A stretch of DNA of 10,613 nt, taken from the NCBI GenBank assembly GCA_030706285.1, contig JAUZOU010000068.1, positions 1 through 10,613 on the forward strand, written 5' to 3'. The number at the start of each line of letters is the position of its first letter. The first letter of the stretch is position 1. This DNA is from Bacteroidota bacterium (GTDB taxonomy: Bacteria; Bacteroidota; Bacteroidia; Bacteroidales; UBA1402). The position numbers were made by a program, and so were the translations under genes. Under the pieces are notes generated by a model. That model did no database searches and was not told the DNA's origin. It saw nothing but the letters and a program-made list of their open reading frames with translations. Positions 6,857 to 10,613 of the stretch are shown one piece after another.

Positions 6857-8314
6857 TTAATTATCAGAACGAATCGCTTCGACAGGTTTCAGACTTAAGG
6901 CTTTACGGGCTGGGAGGATGGATGACAGGACGCCGGTCGCGATCACCAGCAGTGTCACACCGAAAAAGAAGGAGGCTGTTATCTCCGGATAGACCACGGC
7001 CGGCCAGCCCATGGCCTCCATACCTTCTCCGATGGAGGAGAAGTCAAGCCCGGTATGTCCGGTGATCTGAATGATCAGCCAGCCAAGCCCCATCCCTAAA
7101 ACGGCGCCTACCATGGTCAGGAAGATGGTTTCCAGCATGATCATGCTGAATACCCGTTTTCTGTTCATCCCAATGGCCATGAGCATGCCCAGCTCTTTGG
7201 TCCGTTCCAGCACGGCCATCAGCATGGTGTTGATGATGCCGAAAGCCAGTGCAAACAGGATGAAGCCCATGACGATGTAATAATAAAGGTCCATATAGTT
7301 GGCCATCAAGCCGGCGTCCGGTGCCATTTCAAGCCAGTTCAGCGCACTGATCCGTGGAAAGTTGGTCAGCAATTCGTGCTGAAACGAGTTGACATCAGCT
7401 TTTTCGGTCAACAGGATGCCGATTTCGTGGTATTCACCTGGCCCCAGTCCTGCCAGCTGAGCCAGGTCACGTTGACGGACGTAGGCATTCGTCTGGTCGA
7501 ACATTGTGTTGGTGGTATTAAAGATACCGCAGACTTTGAACGACTGATTGACCATTTCCCCGTTTTTATCGGTCAGCGTGCACACAATTTTTGACCGAAG
7601 CCGGTAATGCTCCGAACGGTTGACGATGCTGGCTCCGTACCGGGCGCTTTCTTTCCGGGTCAGCCGTTTTTTAACCGCCTTAACAAACAGGTTTCTGGTA
7701 TTGTATCGGACATTCTCCAAAGGTTCCAGTTTGTGCAGCACTTGTTGTGGCACATTGGCCAGTTTCAGGCTATCCATCTTATCCGTTGTCAGCTGATAGC
7801 TTTTTATCCGGAGTTGCTCAGCCGTCTTGTCGCTGATGACGATCGGATACAGGCCCGGTGTCCCGAAATAAGTCCCTGCTCCCGGAACCAGTTGCCGGTA
7901 CACTTCGGAAACACGCTTCTCTTTTTCGATGTCAATTCCCTGCAGCATTAAGGCCGTGTTGCCTCGAGAGGTGGAGGCCATCGCCATTAGTTTGATCCGT
8001 TTGCTGAAAGCCTTCACTTCCGGCCTTTTTTCCAGGTACCGGCAGATAGCATCGCTTTGAGGAATGGTGTTCCCGATTTCCTCATTGTTCAGGTAGTCGG
8101 GATTATGAACCTTAATGTGCCCGACTTCCGTATAAATGACAGCCCTGATGCGGGCATTGACCCATCCGATGATCAATCCTGTCGTGAATACCCCGGCTGT
8201 TGTCCCCAGCATGACCGCAGCGATGACGATGAGGCTTCGCTTCCGGTTGCGCCAAACATTTTTCCAGGCTATTGACCAAATCATACGCTCGTTGTTTACT
8301 GTTTTATTGCCCAT
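6857..8314 (-). CDS. FtsX/LolC/MacB-type ABC transporter permease (larger partner)
   Basis: This 485-residue inner-membrane protein has the four-helix FtsX/MacB topology: TM1 about 28-50, a large periplasmic domain (50-340), then TM2 about 344-368, TM3 about 388-416 and TM4 about 448-468. The N-terminal WKNVWRNRKRSL block and the cytoplasmic coupling segment ERTKELGMLMAIGM (370-383) are typical of LolC/LolE-like permeases. It carries a basic, charged stretch at about 172-240 with no counterpart in its 409-residue partner. The ATG at 8314 overlaps the end of the upstream permease gene by 11 nt, which suggests translational coupling. An ATG at 8284 (MIWSIAWKN) would match the partner's N-terminus better and is a credible alternative. 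With the partner it probably forms a LolCE-like heterodimer driven by the adjacent ATPase. Confidence 0.9.
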   Translation of the reverse strand: MGNKTVNNERMIWSIAWKNVWRNRKRSLIVIAAVMLGTTAGVFTTGLIIGWVNARIRAVIYTEVGHIKVHNPDYLNNEEIGNTIPQSDAICRYLEKRPEVKAFSKRIKLMAMASTSRGNTALMLQGIDIEKEKRVSEVYRQLVPGAGTYFGTPGLYPIVISDKTAEQLRIKSYQLTTDKMDSLKLANVPQQVLHKLEPLENVRYNTRNLFVKAVKKRLTRKESARYGASIVNRSEHYRLRSKIVCTLTDKNGEMVNQSFKVCGIFNTTNTMFDQTNAYVRQRDLAQLAGLGPGEYHEIGILLTEKADVNSFQHELLTNFPRISALNWLEMAPDAGLMANYMDLYYYIVMGFILFALAFGIINTMLMAVLERTKELGMLMAIGMNRKRVFSMIMLETIFLTMVGAVLGMGLGWLIIQITGHTGLDFSSIGEGMEAMGWPAVVYPEITASFFFGVTLLVIATGVLSSILPARKALSLKPVEAIRSDN

Positions 8315-9533
8315 GCAAGGCTTTGATCACGTTCAGTTTCAGGATGCTGCGAACCGGGAGCCAACTGGCCAGCAACACCATCAGGAAAACGACGCCTGCC
8401 TGTCTGAAGAAATAACCGTCAAACCAGGCCATCGGCATTACCGGATCGAAACCGATGTCCGTGTACATTCTGGCCATTTCTCCCGTCATAGTGAACGGAT
8501 CGTAATACCCCCACAAAATAAACGGAATAATGGCCATCATGCCGGAAATAGCTCCCAAAAAACCAAGCATCAGCATTTCGACGAGGATGATTTCCGCCAG
8601 CTTTTTTCGCTTCATCCCGATGGCCACCATCATGCCGAATTCATGCTGACGTTCGGAAATCATCATTTGGACGGTACCGAAAATGCCAAAGAAGATAATC
8701 AGGTACAACACGGCCAGGAAAATCTGTCCGCTCTTGTTATCCTCTTCAATTTGTTGTTTCAGTACCGGATTGAGCTCTTCCCAGTTTTTGACCGACAGCC
8801 GGTTGTCGTTGATTAGTTTGGTCAGTCTTTTCTGGGTCCGTTTCATTCCATCTGTATTGTTCAGGTTGATGGCAATGGCGGTCAACTGATTGGACAAGCC
8901 GAAAAAGGTGCTGGCGGTCGCGATCGTCATGTAGATCAGTTTGTTGTCCAGGTCAGGAGACGGGAGCCGGACGATGCCTCTGACCGGAAAGACATCGGCG
9001 GCACTCGCTCCATGATAGCCTTGTCCCATCAGCACCACCGTGTCTCCGATGCCGGCTTTCAGGTACTTCGAAAGTCGCTCGGAGAGCAGGATCCCCGTAT
9101 CATCCACACCTAGATTTCGTCCCTTGATGAGCTTCTGTCGCCCCAGTCCGGACAGTTTTCCTTCCTTATCCGGAGCAATGCCTGTCACCATGACTCCTTT
9201 CGACAGTGTCCCGGTTGAAGCCAGGGCAAACGATTCGATGCGGGGAACAGCGACCTTGACGTTGGGGTCACCCTCAAGTTGCTTCAATAGTTCAGGCTTC
9301 GCTTCAAAGACGTTGTCGATGCCCGGATCGTCGAGGTAATCGCTCTGTTGAACTTGCAGATAGCCCGTATAGGCCTCTATCACTTGTTTGATCATGTGAT
9401 CATAGCTTCCCAACTGGAACGAACGCATTCCAATGGCAAAAAAAATGGCAAAGAAAATCGAAGCCGCTGTGATGAGCGTCCGCCGCCGGTTTCTCCATAA
9501 ATTTCGCCAGGCTAGTTTCAAGATCTCTTTCAT
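8304..9533 (-). CDS. FtsX/LolE/MacB-type ABC transporter permease (smaller partner)
   Basis: This 409-residue permease has TM1 about 19-37 right after the basic block WRNLWRNRRRTL, a periplasmic MacB-like domain (about 40-265), then TM2 about 270-292, TM3 about 313-340 and TM4 about 377-395. The coupling segment ERQHEFGMMVAIGM (294-307) is the FtsX-superfamily contact to the ATPase. Its length is close to that of E. coli LolC and LolE (about 400 residues). It starts 6 nt after the stop codon of the LolA-like gene and its end overlaps the next permease gene by 11 nt, so the three genes are tightly coupled. The family handles lipoproteins (LolCDE), peptides or toxins (MacB) or mechanical signals (FtsX). 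The LolA-like neighbour favours a lipid or lipoprotein cargo, but that is inference. Confidence 0.9.
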   Translation of the reverse strand: MKEILKLAWRNLWRNRRRTLITAASIFFAIFFAIGMRSFQLGSYDHMIKQVIEAYTGYLQVQQSDYLDDPGIDNVFEAKPELLKQLEGDPNVKVAVPRIESFALASTGTLSKGVMVTGIAPDKEGKLSGLGRQKLIKGRNLGVDDTGILLSERLSKYLKAGIGDTVVLMGQGYHGASAADVFPVRGIVRLPSPDLDNKLIYMTIATASTFFGLSNQLTAIAINLNNTDGMKRTQKRLTKLINDNRLSVKNWEELNPVLKQQIEEDNKSGQIFLAVLYLIIFFGIFGTVQMMISERQHEFGMMVAIGMKRKKLAEIILVEMLMLGFLGAISGMMAIIPFILWGYYDPFTMTGEMARMYTDIGFDPVMPMAWFDGYFFRQAGVVFLMVLLASWLPVRSILKLNVIKALHGQ

Positions 9534-9539
9534 AGACGG

Positions 9540-10295
9540 TTATTTGACACGCTTCATGTTTTGCTGGGTGAAAAAACCGGCCTCAAACGGGAGATTGAAT
9601 TTCATCGCTTTAATCGTAACGATTGTCTTGTTTCCAGGTTCATCAGCCGGTATGATTTGAATGACGGAAGGCAGTTTTCTGTCATCGAAGGTTCTGACGG
9701 TTGAAGCCTGGTGAGTTTTCACCAGGTATCCGTCTTCATCATAGAACTCGCATTTCAGCTCAAAATAGTCCTCTGTAGAGACCCAGAGTACAATCTTTCC
9801 CCAAACCACACCCGCTTTTTCAAGAGGAACCAGCACTAGTTTATAACAGCTCAGTCCTTCAATGGCCTCTTTGCCCAGCAGCTTGTGTGTATAATCCTTG
9901 ACAAGCGAAGATTCTTTCAGAATGTCGTCATTGGTAAAATCGGAGCCCATCCAGCCTTGTGACATCATCGAAGGCGGAAGCTTAATCAGGCGTTGGATGG
10001 TCGGATTCCAGCTCCATAGGTTGTTGCCGCTTTTCAGGAACGTCTGTCCTTTTTCTTTGGCCGGTGCGGTGACCAGTGTCAGCGACTTTCCGTTACTGAT
10101 GGCCCAACCCTTGAATTCGACGGTTCGTTTATAAGTCGGACGGACAATGGTCATGGACATTTCGCTGTAACTTGATTTTTCGCCATTGTACTTGGTGTCC
10201 GCTTTCCGGACAATCTCCTTGGCATCCTGAGCCCATAACAAAGCTGGCGTTAAAAAACAGCCCAACAGGAAAAAGGTGATACGTGTCAGTTTCAT
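9540..10295 (-). CDS. LolA-like periplasmic outer-membrane lipoprotein-sorting protein
   Basis: The start is set at the ATG at 10295: it gives a clean signal peptide (MKLTR, then a hydrophobic stretch to residue 20, predicted cut LWA/QD). The in-frame ATG at 10367 would bury this signal behind 24 residues and lies upstream of the predicted promoter box. The 229-residue mature protein has the layout of LolA-fold sorting proteins (COG2834-like; I think of the LolA-like Pfam family): an N-terminal helix DAKEIVRKAD, alternating strands, and the conserved block LWSWNPTIQRLIKLPPSMM, then GWMGSDFTNDD (93-124). LolA folds make a hydrophobic half-barrel that holds lipoprotein acyl chains during transit from an inner-membrane ABC transporter to the outer membrane. 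As first gene of the cluster, 6 nt before a permease gene, it is the likely soluble carrier. It is unlikely to be the housekeeping LolA, and its cargo is unknown. Confidence 0.85.
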   Translation of the reverse strand: MKLTRITFFLLGCFLTPALLWAQDAKEIVRKADTKYNGEKSSYSEMSMTIVRPTYKRTVEFKGWAISNGKSLTLVTAPAKEKGQTFLKSGNNLWSWNPTIQRLIKLPPSMMSQGWMGSDFTNDDILKESSLVKDYTHKLLGKEAIEGLSCYKLVLVPLEKAGVVWGKIVLWVSTEDYFELKCEFYDEDGYLVKTHQASTVRTFDDRKLPSVIQIIPADEPGNKTIVTIKAMKFNLPFEAGFFTQQNMKRVK

Positions 10296-10334
10296 GGAAA
10301 AAATTCGATTAATGGCCGTTGTTGAATAATCAGT

Positions 10335-10342
10335 CAAAAATA
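10335..10342 (-). promoter_or_regulatory. Predicted -7 box for the Lol-like transport cluster
   Basis: The complement of 10335-10342 reads TATTTTTG, an exact match to the Bacteroidota -7 consensus TAnnTTTG. A -33 element is weak: GTTG at 10358-10361, with a spacer of only 15 nt. Transcription would start near 10330, giving a leader of about 35 nt to the ATG at 10295. It would drive leftward transcription of the LolA-like gene, the permeases and the ATPase, and perhaps the barrel gene. Confidence 0.45.
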
Positions 10343-10401
10343 ATCGCATTTTTTTAACAACCAGCATGATAGGCCATTTATTTTCAACGTTCTGAGCGAT
10401 C

Positions 10402-10427
10402 AGGACTTATTGTCTGACAGATGTCCT
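10402..10427. repeat. Nested inverted repeat upstream of the cluster promoter
   Basis: The element reads AGGAC, 4 nt, TGTC, T, GACA, 3 nt, GTCCT. An inner 4-bp inverted repeat about a single T is flanked by an outer 5-bp inverted repeat. It lies about 60-85 bp upstream of the predicted -7 box of the cluster. It could be an operator or a small stem, or chance; short arms like these carry limited weight. Confidence 0.25.
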
Positions 10428-10488
10428 ACAAAGTGAAAAAAATGAGTACACTCCCAAAAAAGTCAATTTTCACGCATGATATAACATT

Positions 10489-10497
10489 TTATCCACA
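10489..10497 (+). promoter_or_regulatory. Perfect DnaA-box 9-mer TTATCCACA
   Basis: The sequence matches the high-affinity DnaA-box consensus exactly and sits in an AT-rich non-coding stretch between divergent promoter-like sequences. Only one box is seen; an origin would normally have a cluster. It could be a DnaA regulatory site or a chance match, since one specific 9-mer has a probability of roughly 8% over both strands of this window. Confidence 0.3.
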
Positions 10498-10517
10498 TTC
10501 ATAGGGCCCTGTTTACT

Positions 10518-10539
10518 TATTTTTGCAGCCATATTTTTG
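10518..10539 (+). promoter_or_regulatory. Tandem rightward -7-like boxes
   Basis: TATTTTTG occurs at 10518-10525 and again at 10532-10539 (each followed by C), 14 bp apart. Both match TAnnTTTG. Neither has a convincing TTTG -33 element at normal spacing. They suggest a rightward promoter, perhaps with two start points, for a gene that begins beyond the right edge of the window. Confidence 0.35.
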
Positions 10540-10613
10540 CGTTTCAGCCTGCGGATACGACTGTTTTGATGGCCGTGTTATTGTCAGACCAGAAACCCCC
10601 ATCTAACTAAACC

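Larger units (their letters stand above)
10296..10613. other. Non-coding region upstream of the Lol-like cluster
   Basis: No convincing gene is visible in these 318 bases. The stretch contains the leftward promoter box of the cluster (10335-10342), a nested inverted repeat (10402-10427), a DnaA-box match (10489-10497) and two rightward -7-like boxes (10518-10539). The last 70 bases are probably the 5' leader of a rightward gene beyond the window. The only small reading frame there (10569-10610, 13 codons) has no support. Confidence 0.6.

Noticed and set aside
8136..8816. A 226-codon open frame on the plus strand across the junction of the two permease genes
   Set aside because: It is antisense to two strongly supported membrane proteins, is rich in His, Gln and Asp in the way antisense frames of membrane genes often are, and has no domain or promoter.
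6140..9533. MacAB-TolC efflux pump as the identity of the ABC genes
   Set aside because: The ATPase is separate from the permeases, there are two distinct permeases, and no MacA-type adaptor or TolC is present. A LolA-like protein is present instead.
10296..10367. N-terminal extension of the LolA-like protein from the ATG at 10367
   Set aside because: It would place 24 residues before a textbook signal peptide and would begin upstream of the predicted -7 box at 10335-10342.
10433..10473. Inverted repeat GTGAAAA / TTTTCAC with a 27-nt spacer
   Set aside because: Seven-base AT-rich arms at this spacing arise often by chance, and nothing between or beside them supports a function.
10569..10610. 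A 13-codon frame (MAVLLSDQKPPSN) after the tandem rightward boxes, considered as a leader peptide
   Set aside because: There is no Shine-Dalgarno sequence, no run of one amino acid, no terminator-like structure within the window, and such short frames are common by chance.

Overview
The window looks like chromosomal DNA from a member of the Bacteroidota, most likely a Bacteroidales species with a type IX secretion system (T9SS). The signs are a SprE/PorW-type T9SS lipoprotein, a secreted pectate lyase ending in a T9SS-type C-terminal sorting domain, and promoter-like TAnnTTTG boxes upstream of three transcription units, which is the Bacteroidota -7 consensus. GC content appears close to 50% by eye. 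I see no rRNA, tRNA, CRISPR array, insertion sequence or integrase.

Layout from left to right. (1) Positions 1-1212, minus strand: the N-terminal 404 residues of a SprE/PorW-like TPR lipoprotein, running off the left edge. (2) 1253-2473, minus: aroA (EPSP synthase), upstream of sprE with a gap of about 40 nt, so the two are probably co-transcribed. (3) 2474-2637: a short divergent promoter region with a TACTTTTG box on each strand. (4) 2638-4785, plus: a modular PL1-type pectate lyase. (5) 4798-10295, minus: a five-gene cluster converging on the lyase. In transcription order it encodes a LolA-like periplasmic protein, two LolC/LolE/MacB-type permeases, a LolD-type ATPase and, after a 151-nt gap, an outer-membrane beta-barrel protein. 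(6) 10296-10613: a non-coding region with the leftward promoter of the cluster, a perfect DnaA-box 9-mer, inverted repeats and two tandem rightward promoter-like boxes.

The five-gene cluster is the most interesting part. It supplies one part for each envelope layer: cytoplasmic ATPase, inner-membrane permease pair, soluble periplasmic LolA-fold carrier and outer-membrane barrel. It has no MacA-type adaptor and no TolC. The simplest reading is a dedicated Lol-like route moving a lipid, lipoprotein or other hydrophobic cargo across the envelope. The cargo cannot be told from the sequence. The sprE gene and the pectate lyase are linked functionally, since T9SS would export the lyase, although they are not in the same operon.
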